A stretch of DNA of 64,000 nucleotides from Schistosoma haematobium. Its lineage: Eukaryota; Platyhelminthes; Trematoda; Strigeidida; Schistosomatidae. Shown in pieces: positions 54,101 through 64,000 of this stretch. The stretch is from positions 26,333,809 to 26,397,808 of the forward strand of contig NC_067197.1 of assembly GCF_000699445.3 (NCBI RefSeq). Direction: 5' to 3'. A program made the position numbers and the translations under genes. Each line of letters begins with the position of its first letter. The first letter of the stretch is position 1. A model generated the notes under the pieces. It was not told the origin of the DNA. It did no database searches and saw nothing but the letters and a program-made list of their open reading frames with translations.

Positions 54101-55189
54101 AACCCTCCCATGTCGCGAATGAGAAGACAGAAGACAAGTGAAAGGATTGCTATTCCAAACAGTGTCAATTATGGTACAAAACTGTCAGGTATTTATAGTT
54201 TTTGTAAGAACGAAATCATCATTATAGTTCTTCAATCCACATACAGAGGGTTATTAGCATTTGTCCAAGAGGGATTCTGGAGTATCCTCGTCTCTTTCTA
54301 AGATTCTTAGAGCTTCCTCTAGCTCACCCATGGATTGTCCTCACAGTAGATGTCTAGTTGCATCAAGGTAATAGAAAGTGTGAACCACATGTTACTGGTT
54401 GTTGGATTGGAAATGTACTGTATCTAGTTCGGGGAAATGTTGGGATGTGTATGAAATATACAAATTAAATTCAAATGGACACAGAACATTGATTATACAA
54501 AGCCGACTACCGTTTCAAATGCTCATGAATCCACTTTAAAAAAAACAGGAGAACAAATTCAGAAGGTATAAAAGACGAAAGGGCAAAGTAGTACAACCAT
54601 CAAGAATGATGGACCGCAAGAGGAGTGCGGTGGCCAAGTTTCAGGTGAACATGTGCAACACGTCTTACATAAGAAACCTTAACGACGGGAGGTGCGAGGA
54701 CTGTCCAAAAGTGAACTCAAGGGAGCTAAAACAAAATCAGAAAGAGCAGGAGACATTTCATCCAATCATCTTTCGGAAGAAGATCCCGAAATCTTGACGT
54801 GTAGCTTCCCTATTGGACAAATGCTAAAAACCACTGTGTGTGGACTGGATGGCTGTAACGATGATTCCACTCCTACTAAAAACTATAAATACTTGACAGT
54901 TTAGTATCATATCTGACAGTGCTTAGAAAAGCATTCCCTCTCACTTGTCTTCTGTCTTCTAACTTGCAGTTTAGAGGGTTCTAGCGCTCCAGTGCTCAAG
55001 TTATACGCGGTATATTGAGAATCCAAGCTCTAGATATAACACTAACAAAATCGTCCTGAGATGCGCTTGATGGGAGCTCGAACATCTGTATGAGAACGTT
55101 TGTGCAACGTACTAAATACGCTTGGTCGATAATGTTTCGGCACGATTCGATGATCTCTAGGTATGTCCACCTGTTTAATATGTAATTTT

Positions 55190-56385
55190 AGGGTTGTCGA
55201 AGATAACTCGTATTGCATATCAGTACCTTTCTTTTGAAGCCGGGAAACTTTGAGAAGGCCGATTTCTCGGAAAATGTCCGGGGAAGTTATGTGAAAAAAG
55301 AGTCTGCCACCACATTATTTGGCACAGAAATTTGTTGTATATCTGGAATTTGTCCAGTTGTCTAGACTCTCGAGAGGAGTACTTGTCCTAAGATGAGCTA
55401 ACAGAGATGGTGAGAGGTTTGTGGCCGGAAAACAGAGTGAATTATCGACCTTCTACAGAGTGTTGAAAGTGCCGTACAGCACAATACATAGCTAGGAGTT
55501 CGCTACCGAAGGTGTTATGCCTCGATTCGGTGTCTAGCAACCGTCTTAAGATGAATGTCAAAGGTTGTCAGGCGTAGTTAGCACATTGTTGCAAGCCTCC
55601 TCCGATTTGGCAATCGGAGGCGTCTTCTGCTAAACTAACGGGCACTCTGATGTGATGGTGTGCGAGTACAGTTTACTTTGCCGATAAGCTCCTTAATTAT
55701 GGAGAATGATTTTTCGCGATATCTTCCAAATTGATGGATTTCCCATTTTCACGAAGGTCTCATAACAGACACATAACTTAGTACGAACTGCCTATAGAAA
55801 CTTACTAGTCGGTCAAACGTGTGTAAATGCTTGGTTATGGTCGGTTCTGAGTAATCTAGAATGGTCGCCACTTTTGGTTTTCAGAGGTCGGGTGCCTTGA
55901 GCATCAATAGTAGTTCCGAGAAAATCTAGATGGTCGGTGCCCATTTGACATTTCTGAATGTTTACAGCAATGCCATATTTTTGGAGTCATTTGGAAACAA
56001 GGTTCAGATGCCGGAGATAAGATTCTTTGTCCGGACTTTTAATCATTAAGTCATCAACATACGCATGCACGAAGTTGAGACCTTCGAGATACATCATCGA
56101 GAATCTCTAGAAAGTTTGTGCAGCATTTCTTAAGCCGAATGGCATGCGCGAAATTCGTAGAGACCAAAAGGCGTGATGTTAGCGGTTTTAGAAATGTTGT
56201 CAGCAGCCATGGAATTCGGTTATATGCTTTGATCAAATCGGTTTTCGGAAAAACAGTTGTATATTTAAAGGTAGCAGCCAAATCGTGAATGTGAGACGAG
56301 TAGCGATCAGGAATGGTCTCTGCATTCAATCGCCGATAGTTACCAGTCAAACGTCAGTCGTTGCTGTCGTTTTTCGGGACCATAT
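55190..56385 (-). pseudogene. Gypsy RT / RNase H relic
   Basis: Minus strand: LTGNYRRLNAETIPDRY, IHDLAATFKYTTVFPKTDLI, KAYNRIP, then after a frameshift GLNFVHAYVDDLMIKSPD with the YVDD active site, and 'QKCQMGTDHLDFLGTTID'. The RNase H part is fragmentary. Belongs with the integrase relic at 52439-52714. Confidence 0.8.
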
Positions 56386-57430
56386 GCGAGCGTGATGTCC
56401 ATGTTCTGTTTGATGGCCAAATGATTCCTAAGTCTATAACATGGTCGGATTTGTTTTTAGCCAACTGGGATCTTAAGAAACTGGTTGACACGCTTTCGAA
56501 AATACGGGTGGTTCTGTAGTCGTGATGTGGTGTGTAAAATTACTGGCTACATATGATAATCTTGGTTTTATTTGATACAGTTCGGTATGTTGTGAACAAA
56601 AAACTTGGTGAGGATAATCACTTTATAAATTAACTTAAAACTAGAGTTATTTGGTGAAATGTGAAAACCATATATCAAATACTTCATTTGCAAATCTCCC
56701 ACCAATTGTCCTTTACATCCTTCATGATTCTTCCACTCCAACATTCCTTTCTGTTTTCTTCAGTTTAATCTTTTCAGCCTGTTTTGGCAGGCCTTCCGCT
56801 TCTGATTGATGTTGCATACTATTTATATCTGTCAGTATAAGTAGCATGCACCACAATGGTACTTATCGGGTATCCGTCAATAGTATGGACCAATTATATG
56901 CTTAACGGTGACTCGGGATAACCTGCAACTAGAAAATAAAGTTACACAAACAGATGATTTGGCATTGTCGTTCACTAACCTCGGTTCGCTCGTGTCGATG
57001 AGTAGATTATGTTGTTATAGCAGTCTGTAATAATGTCATAGAAACATCTACAATAACGAAAATTTAGTGAATGAGTTTGCGCAAACCCACGTTAAGTTAA
57101 ACATGTCGATTACGGTATATAGTAATCGGTTTTCCATTCGGTGCATGTAAGTTGGAGATTGGATTATTTAGACAGTCGTTAGCATTTGCACTGAAAACGC
57201 TAACTTTGCATCACCACCGATGACGTACAGAACTTTCGTAACCACATCAGCGACGTATAGTAGACGGCTATGTTCGCCAGCTATGGTTGCCATCATTGCA
57301 TGCCGGTGTGGAAGTTTCCAAAATGTTTGCCTGTCGGTTTAGAGCTCGGAAAATCGCAGGATTTCCTTCAATTTGAGGAATTTCCATGTGGATTCTGATA
57401 CCAACACCAATCAAGTTATACCAATGGACG

Positions 57431-57600
57431 AGTAAAAATATCCCAAAATATGATTACCCTACAATGTTTCCAACCAATAATGCACAACCTACAAGCTTGT
57501 TGTTGACAAACAATCTTCTGGTAGCTTGCCATATTCATCAGCATCTGGTCGTCTTTCCCTAATATGAGGTAACGTATGGTACAATATAATAATGAAAGGA
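57431..57600. repeat. decayed LTR-like end, right
   Basis: Partner of 51760-51890, with GATTACCCTAC, CTTCTGGTAGCTTGCCAT and CTTTCCCTAATATGAGG. A related piece (compare 51910-52020) is at 59755-59890. Confidence 0.5.
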
Positions 57601-58467
57601 AATTTACGATGAAAATTTCAGTTTATCTTATTCATCTTTTCCAGGCGTGTTAGAAAAGAAAAAAAGAAATTGTAAGTGCATGTTGAAATACATTCGTACG
57701 TGTGTGAGGATGTAGAATTATGGTCTAAGTTCGTCATTAATTTTGATCTTATAATAGACCTAATCCTAAAATTGTAGATTTGTCATGATATGACTACTTA
57801 ATCTATAAGATCTTACGTGTAAGTCACATCATTAACTACACTGACTTATCGTATCGTGACAATAAGTAATACGATACATTGTACTTCCAGAGAACACACT
57901 TAGGCTACAGAAATGATGATATATGTAAAGTGAATAAAGACGAATTATGCAGAATGACCACGTTCGCAAGGCTGAGCCATGCCATTTGATTGAATTGAAC
58001 GAGTATTCCCGCGTTCATCATTGTTGATCCACTCTTCGTGTTTAGCGTTGAATAACTCTTCCCAGTTATACTATGTTCAGCTTTGAGGATTGAGTGGTCA
58101 GGATCAGAATTACTACAAGGAAATAAAACATGCGATAAAGAAAAAACTGGTACACATGCTGATTGATAACGTGCGATAGCGTGAAAAACAACTTTTGCAT
58201 AATGATATTTCGAGAAAAGTTATACAAATATATTGGTATATTACAAAAAAATGCCAAAGTATCACAGAAATATTTGTTTTGTGGATTTATTAACTGCTAC
58301 ATATGATAGCTTTTGAATACAGAATGTACCTTTTGAAACCCCGAATGAATATAATAAATGATCGTTAGGATCACCCAACTTAATAAATCCGAACCAAATG
58401 GTTTATTAACACTGGTGATTGAATGAAGAGTAGTTCCACAAAGTGACTTGATTTATCAGATTATTGC
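57601..58467. other. no gene recognised between PERK and alpha-SNAP
   Basis: AT-rich. A short minus-strand hydrophobic frame at 58130-58075 resembles a signal peptide but is not supported (see rejected list). Confidence 0.35.
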
Positions 58468-59480
58468 ACACTTGAAGCATCTAACACGAATTGCTTGAAT
58501 AAAATCTACCATACGATAAACACTCCTCAAACTTGTGCTCAACTTTTTCACTGCTTTGTAATTCTTCAATGAATCATTTCACATGCGGGAATCGCCGTTA
58601 ATTAAACTCCATGACGTATGACCTTGACTATGAAATGCATCAGGACAATCAAGTAATCTAATGAAATTCTTCATGTCTTGGAAGTCAGTTTCGTGCAATA
58701 CCTCGTAATTAATCCATACACTTCGAACATCAAGGAACGAGCATTTCAGCATTTATATGAGCGCCTTTTCCAGATTTCGTACGTTAATTCCTGCAATTAG
58801 TCGAGTGAAATAGGCTTATCTGGAAATGTCGAATCTTTCGGTAAACTGTACACATCCTTTTCGATGAAAGTAAGTAAGTGAGTCACGATTCCATCATGTT
58901 CAACGTCTTTCCTCGTCCTATATCAGATTTCAAAACTTCCCATTTACTCTTCGAAGGCATCATGATTTGGATGTACATCCAGTTGTTCAATCACATGCTC
59001 CATCGTGAAGCCAACATGATAATTATCAGTATTCGAATTGATGTGCTGACTAAAATTTCCTGGACTAGTTCAATTTAAGACAAATAGGACTTGATGAACA
59101 CAACTGAAGTGGTCTCAGGTCCCTCAGTGGATGGCTTCAAGAGGAAACCTAACCAGAAAAATACTCATGGATTGTCAGTTCCCACTTAGACCAGCCATGT
59201 CTGCAGCACATCTAACAATTCATAAGCTGTTGTCATTATTGATAAACTAACTAACTAATTTGTTTATTTGGTTATTAAAACCTGCATCTTACTTTGGCAT
59301 TCGAACTTTTACTTTATTACTCTTCACATTGCAACCAACTGAACTTCTGTCGTGTGGTGTGTTAACCACTGATGTCCGGAGAGCTTACCCACTCAGATTA
59401 GAAGATATACAGACCCACAAATATGTATCAAACTGTCTAGAATTAGTGCGATCATGTGGCCAGACCACCCGTACGTCACA
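58468..59480. repeat. dispersed repeat R1, copy 2
   Basis: Direct-orientation copy of 2189-2500 / 2929-3900 without the internal duplication, highly similar at first and more diverged after 59230. The two copies lie about 55 kb apart, on either side of PERK. Confidence 0.7.
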
Positions 59481-60254
59481 TTACCAAACTCCTGTAACTG
59501 TTTCGACACATCAAGAGGCCAGGGCTGCGAAACCAATTGGTTTATACACTCTTTTAGATTACGAATATAGGCGACCTGGATGATCACGGTCTGCTCGGGT
59601 TGAATGTGTATGGTACGACCTGCTGGTCCACGTCAAGGTCTCGCCTCGAGGTTAATACTTCATATTGATTGCCCTCACGTAGTTTTTGGTTACCGTGGCT
59701 AATTTTGTAACCGTTCAGAACAAACAAAACGTTTTAGAAATTTCATGCAATTGGTTCCCTTGATGAATTTAAATAGAGCAAGAACAAACATTGATGCAGA
59801 ATAGTATGAATTCATATTATTTCGAGGTTTCTCGTCAGCTGCTTACAAACCAAGATTTTGATAGAATTTTTACATGGAGATAGTGTGAAACAATCGACAT
59901 AAATGAGTGTAAATAACTTGATTACAATAATAACTATATATATGCTAGAAACAAGTCAAAGGTCAAAAGAGGGGGGTTAATCCAGGGTAGGTGGTGTAAT
60001 AATTTAGTGAGGTTCATAAATTGTGTGATAATTGTAGAGATTAATGGAATTAACTAATGATAAGGTAGATTACGTTATAATAATTAAATAGGGTTTGGAA
60101 CGTTAAGATCATTTAAGAGGATCAGGTGGTGGAAATGTGTGAATAAAATTTATTTTAAGAATTAGGTAATAGGGGGGAGTATAAAAAATATCTTAGAATA
60201 AGTAGATGAATAAAATAACCAAAAACACAAAACAAACAAACAGAAACAAAAAAA

Positions 60255-60620
60255 GATTACAAAAAGATTACCAGGGTAGTGATAAGTTTATTACAGTCTC
60301 TTTTTGGATGCATAAGTCCGGTTTCAGTTTCTTAATTGCAATGGCTTCAGCAAAGCGGAGAGTGGTAGTAGTTCTTTGTCTATTGATAATTTTAAACGCG
60401 CGCATAATATCGACGGTATGCCCGGTGTCAAGTAGATGCCGAGCTATTGCACTGTTAAAAGCTTTAGTCCCTCGTAGCGTCAAGTTCTTCAGAATATGCT
60501 CAGAAATGCGAACCTGTACTATTCTCTCAGTTCTTCCAATGTATGTGCTACGGCACGTACATGTGAATTGGTAAATGCAGTTGGAGCAACTGAAGAAATG
60601 TACTGGTTAGAATATATTTG
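60255..60620 (-). pseudogene. Penelope-like element GIY-YIG endonuclease relic
   Basis: Minus strand: CIYQFTCTCRSTYIGRTERI (Tyr-Ile-Gly box), VRISEHI, FNSAIARHLLDTGHTVD, FKIINRQR, RFAEAIAIKKLKPDLCIQKE and NLSLPW. This matches the C-terminal GIY-YIG endonuclease of Penelope-like retroelements, read across one frameshift near 60500. Confidence 0.8.
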
Positions 60621-61165
60621 AAAACACAGTGCAACCATTGCCACATTAACCAGTCTGTCACCGACCAATGCACATTGATTGCCCTTGATCCTGACAAGGA
60701 CCAGCAAAGTATTCGACATCCAAATACCTGTTCGCTGGATTATTTTTTAGGGCTCAGTGACATTTCAGTAGGCCTACAATCTCGTCATAAAGGTATTTGA
60801 AGGTGGGTATATTGAAACTGAGTGTATTAAAAGGGAACTTGTAATAAGCGTAGTAAAAGATATACTAAACCATCATTGTATACGGATATCACAATTTCAT
60901 TGTCAGGACTAACAAAAAAACAGTCAGTCTTCCGTCCCTCCCAGACTTATACAGAAACTGAACTCAGATAAAAGAAATCACCTCCGAGTATATATTTCAT
61001 TTGTATTACCCAATAAAGGCACAATATTTTTACAAAACACAAAATTTAATTCAATATGTGTATGGGACGACACAAACATGCATTTAGTTATTTCTAGTGG
61101 TGGGAGATTGAACTAGTTGTAGTACTTTCCAGTGGTTATTTCGAATTGTGAGCAACTATCGAGTA

Positions 61166-61251
61166 ATGGATGAAAACGAGAAGAAGGCAAGAGAACTGAT
61201 TGCTGAGGCACAAAAGAAGAATAAAAAAGGGTTCTTTTCTTTTGGTTTGGG
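61166..61251 (+). CDS. NAPA: alpha-SNAP exon 1
   Basis: 86 nt from the ATG in AGTAATGGATG to donor TTGGG/GTGAGT, ending in phase 2. Encodes 28 residues with a highly charged helix and the hydrophobic FFSFGLG loop that attaches SNAP to membranes. The upstream UTR and promoter were not delimited. Confidence 0.85.
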
Positions 61252-63663
61252 GTGAGTCTTATTGAAACTTATATACTGGACCGTAAAATAGTAGCCTTAA
61301 ACAAATTAGTTAAAAATAAAAGACATGGGTTTCACTAGTTATGGTGGCCTGTTAATTGATCGGTTTTTTAATGTCTCTAAGGCATCATACCCTCTCTCAG
61401 CTGGTGGATATTAATTGCCAGAACCAAAGCTACCATTATATAAATTTGCATACCATACTATTCATTATGCTCCCGGCTTGTAATATTAGCCCTAAAGTAT
61501 GGTTAATACCGAGGTACCAAGTGGATAAATCAAGTTCTTTTAGCATAAGTGTTTTCTAACCTCTGGTATTTTAACGAACTTATTACTAATCACTGCTAAC
61601 TTAATATTTTACATTAGTCAGTAATAAGGATAGGAGGTCTATCGACCTATATTAATCATTGCAGTTTGTAATACTGTGGAGGTCCAGTCTCGTTTTGAAT
61701 ATATCAACATAAGGTGCTGATATTACGTGTTTCGGTAGAGAATTCCAGTGGTTCACTACTCGGTGCGAGAGACGAAACTCCAGACGTAAACGATTTAATC
61801 TCGGTTTTTGAACTTTCTTCGAATGTCCTCTCAAATGATTAGTCCTAGACGGAAGTAAAATATATGACATGTTAACACCAGGGTCATCGTTCAGAATACG
61901 ATAAGCCAATATTAGATCACCCCGTACTCTACGGTAAGATAACGGAACTAAGTTGAGGTGTCTCAGTCTGTCTTCATAAGATAGGCCAGACAGACCTTGT
62001 GCCATCTTAGTAGCTCGTCGTTGGACTCTTTCCAGCATCTCTGCTTCATACTTGAAACAAGGACTCGCTGCTCGAATCCCATATTCTAAATGTGGTCGCA
62101 CATAAATCGGGTAGAATAGTCTAAACATTATCATCATCTAAGTACTGGAAAGACCTACGAATAGACCATAATACCCTATAGCCTTTCGCAGCAGCAGCCT
62201 TACAGTGACTAGTGGTTTTGAGATCACTGCTTAATATGACTCCTAAATCTTTATAGTGTCTTACTTTGGGTAGCACGAATCCAAATATTGTGTAATGATA
62301 AGATTCATTATAGTTATTTAATTGTATCACTACACTCTTATTAGGATTTACTTCTAGTGACCACCTGTCCAACCATGCCACCAATGAGCTAAGATCATTC
62401 TGTAATACTATCCCATCCGACATACTGTGTATGGGTCCAAATTTTTATGTCATCAGCGAAGAGTAGAACGAATGATTTTGCTACAGTTGGTAATTCATTT
62501 ACATCAGTAGGATCTCGGAGTGTAAATAACTTCTACTAGTTTCTTGAGTAATATAAATCAACCTTTGTCCTATCAGGTACGTCCTTCATATTAGAAAGTT
62601 CGTCTCATACAGTTCAAAATCGTTGATAACAGAGGTGCATTTAGTAAGTACATAAGAAAGCATTAAATTCAACTTTGCTTGGTAATTTCAACTCATACAT
62701 ACATATAATGAATAAACAATAATTATTTTGCGTCGTGAAGTTTTATAAAATACCTTTCGTTCTCGTAGTGATTGCTGATGGTACTACAAAAATGCGACCT
62801 TTTACAACAGTAGTAGATAAAAAGAATATCACTTGGTTAATTCCCTGTCCGTCCTGTGTTAAAATTCGGATCAATGCCGATACACATTAGCCCTTACATA
62901 GTTTATTTTTGACCAAGTTCCATAATCTTTCTGCAAAATATCTTCAACTTATTCCAATCTAGTAGTCTATTATAGAAGTGGCTAACAAGTAACATCTTGC
63001 ATAAACTCTCAACTACTTTTAATACCCTCCCGTATAAAACACAACCCTGTTATATTCGGTTTCTTTACTGGATATCAGATTAATAATCTAACATCGCTCA
63101 TTGCTAGTGTCATATAAAGTCTTCCCAACAGTTATATCACACTGTCAAAAAGACTAAATCAAGCTATAGCATTGGCTTTAAAGCTATTGACTATTAATCT
63201 AGGTAATATTCGGAGCCCGATATTTTCTGGTTAGATTTAGCCAGGTCATCATAATTTGTAGTCTGAGACCCTAAGTAACTCCAAAATTAGTCGCAGTTTC
63301 AGTCACGCAATACAATCGTTCTTTATATTTTCTTAAGTGTAATACGGTGTTACAGTTTTATTCCCTCTTAACATTTCATGACTTTCCACTACCGTTGGTA
63401 TTTCTAACTTGGTTTCAAATTTAATCTTACTAACTTGCACCTTGCTGACGTTAAGTGTGGTGTGCGGGATCACTTCATACGGACCGCATGCTCTATCTTT
63501 TCTTGTGAACGTTACTGTGTCAGTTTGGACATAGCAGGTGGTCATTCTCAAAATTGTTGTTATGTTGATAGTGTCGATGATAGAAACAATCTCATCTACA
63601 GTGCTGAAACTCGGGTTGCAAAGTAATAGCCTAGAGCACAAACTTATCGTGTATATATTGTTC

Positions 63664-63712
<49 letters not shown>

Positions 63713-64000
63713 ACATGTGCTTCTTACGTGAACTCTTATCCGTTCAGTGGTTTATAATTTATTGCTTACATTTTTACAGTATTGCCGTTTTTACTTGATG
63801 GATGTTTATGACTGTTATATTTCATTTTTTGATGTGTCAGATCTTTCTTCACTTTTCATTTTAGTTCGGACAAGACAGATGAAGTGATATCATTGTATGA
63901 GAAAGCGGGAAATTGTTTTAAGATGGCACACAATTGGACTGGTAAGGACTGGTTCAACAAACTATTTGATACATTTAGAGGCCGGTAATGCATTTCTAGA
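61166..64000 (+). CDS. NAPA: alpha-SNAP, 5' exons (gene runs off the window)
   Basis: Adaptor that recruits NSF to SNARE complexes for disassembly. Three exons: 61166-61251, 63865-63941 and 63979-64000 (cut by the window end). Together they read MDENEKKARELIAEAQKK, KKGFFSFGLG, SDKTDEVISLYEKAGNCFKM, AHNWTEAGNAFL. This is the alpha-SNAP N-terminus: charged first helix, the 'SFFSGLFGG' membrane-binding loop, and the first TPR-like helices ('ANMFKMAKNWSAAGNAF' in mammals). All phases agree. Intron 1 is 2.6 kb and holds a CR1-like relic; intron 2 is 37 nt. The gene is divergent from PERK. Confidence 0.88.
61652..62520 (-). pseudogene. CR1/jockey-type reverse transcriptase 3' relic
   Basis: Minus strand: SFVLLFADDIKIWT (62510-62430), WLDRWSLEVNPNKSVVIQLN, YKDLGVILSSDLKTTSHC, then after a frameshift FYPIYVRPHLEYGI, LERVQRRATKMAQGL, YEDRLRHLNLVPLSYRRVRG, DLILAYRIL, VVNHWNSLPKHVISAP and DIFKTRLD. 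This is the palm-to-C-terminus of a CR1/jockey-clade RT. 5'-truncated, in alpha-SNAP intron 1, antisense to it. Confidence 0.87.
62521..63664. other. alpha-SNAP intron 1, right part
   Basis: No recognisable element apart from the TA tract. The frames at 63333-63641 lack motifs. Confidence 0.5.
63665..63708. repeat. (TA)n microsatellite
   Basis: About 21 TA units in alpha-SNAP intron 1, 156 bp before exon 2. Confidence 0.85.
63865..63941 (+). CDS. NAPA: alpha-SNAP exon 2
   Basis: 77 nt after acceptor TTCATTTTAG, phase 2 to 1. Encodes SDKTDEVISLYEKAGNCFKM and AHNWT. Donor ACTG/GTAAGG. Confidence 0.88.
63979..64000 (+). CDS. NAPA: alpha-SNAP exon 3 (partial)
   Basis: Follows a 37-nt intron (63942-63978, GTAAGG ... 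ACATTTAG). Encodes EAGNAFL in frame, matching 'AAGNAF' of alpha-SNAP. Truncated by the window edge. Confidence 0.8.

Noticed and set aside
58075..58130. Hydrophobic minus-strand frame (MFYFLVVILILTTQSS) as a PERK signal-peptide exon
   Set aside because: The possible donor after it gives phase 0, while the first known PERK exon needs phase 2. There is no linking homology and the region is AT-rich, where such frames arise by chance.
63333..63641. 102-codon minus-strand frame in alpha-SNAP intron 1
   Set aside because: No motif, no splice-site support and an overlapping opposite frame; lies in intron sequence.

Overview
This window looks like a piece of a blood-fluke (Schistosoma) nuclear genome. 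It is AT-rich and intron-rich, and about half of it is retrotransposon sequence of schistosome type: APE-type non-LTR elements, SR2-like ends, a hammerhead-bearing SINE, Gypsy LTR elements and a Penelope-like GIY-YIG relic. The two host genes recognised have animal-type exon structure and mix introns over 10 kb with introns of 37-44 nt. The genus is inferred; the species cannot be told from sequence alone.

Host genes. The minus strand from 50835 down to 9185 carries eleven exons (3109 nt, 1035 codons plus stop, all splice phases consistent) of a PERK/EIF2AK3-type eIF2-alpha kinase. It has an ER-luminal stress-sensing domain, one membrane span, and a split cytosolic kinase domain with all catalytic motifs. 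The signal peptide and first exon(s) were not found; they lie above 50835 or outside the window. On the plus strand, from 61166 to the right edge, are the first three exons of an alpha-SNAP (SNARE disassembly adaptor) gene. The two genes are divergent, separated by about 10 kb of decayed repeats.

Layout. 1-9184: region downstream of PERK with a small foldback, a CR1-like repeat, an SR2-like end and a non-autonomous RTE derivative. 9185-20128: PERK 3' exons; introns carry a SINE with a hammerhead ribozyme core and an inverted pair of RTE 5' fragments that flank two kinase exons. 20129-50443: the giant central introns. In the left intron an RTE-like element C was hit by element A, which was hit by element D. 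In the right intron an SR2-like relic was hit by element B, which was hit by a young Gypsy LTR element. A and B are near-identical copies in opposite orientation and flank one 267-nt PERK exon. 51.4-57.6 kb: an old composite of Gypsy relics in both orientations. 58.4-62.5 kb: a second CR1-like repeat copy, a Penelope-like relic and a CR1-like reverse transcriptase relic inside alpha-SNAP intron 1.

Most notable. The young Gypsy element (42824-47050; LTRs of 553 bp with one difference seen) keeps one open 1000-codon ORF with Gag, protease and integrase but has no reverse transcriptase or RNase H; a short Ser/Asn/Asp repeat array sits where they should be. Other leads are the copies A and B that share five inactivating lesions, a twin-primed RTE insertion with a clean 10-bp target duplication, the hammerhead SINE, and intronic inverted repeats that could drive exon circularisation in PERK. 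All protein identifications rest on motif reading by eye, with no database search.
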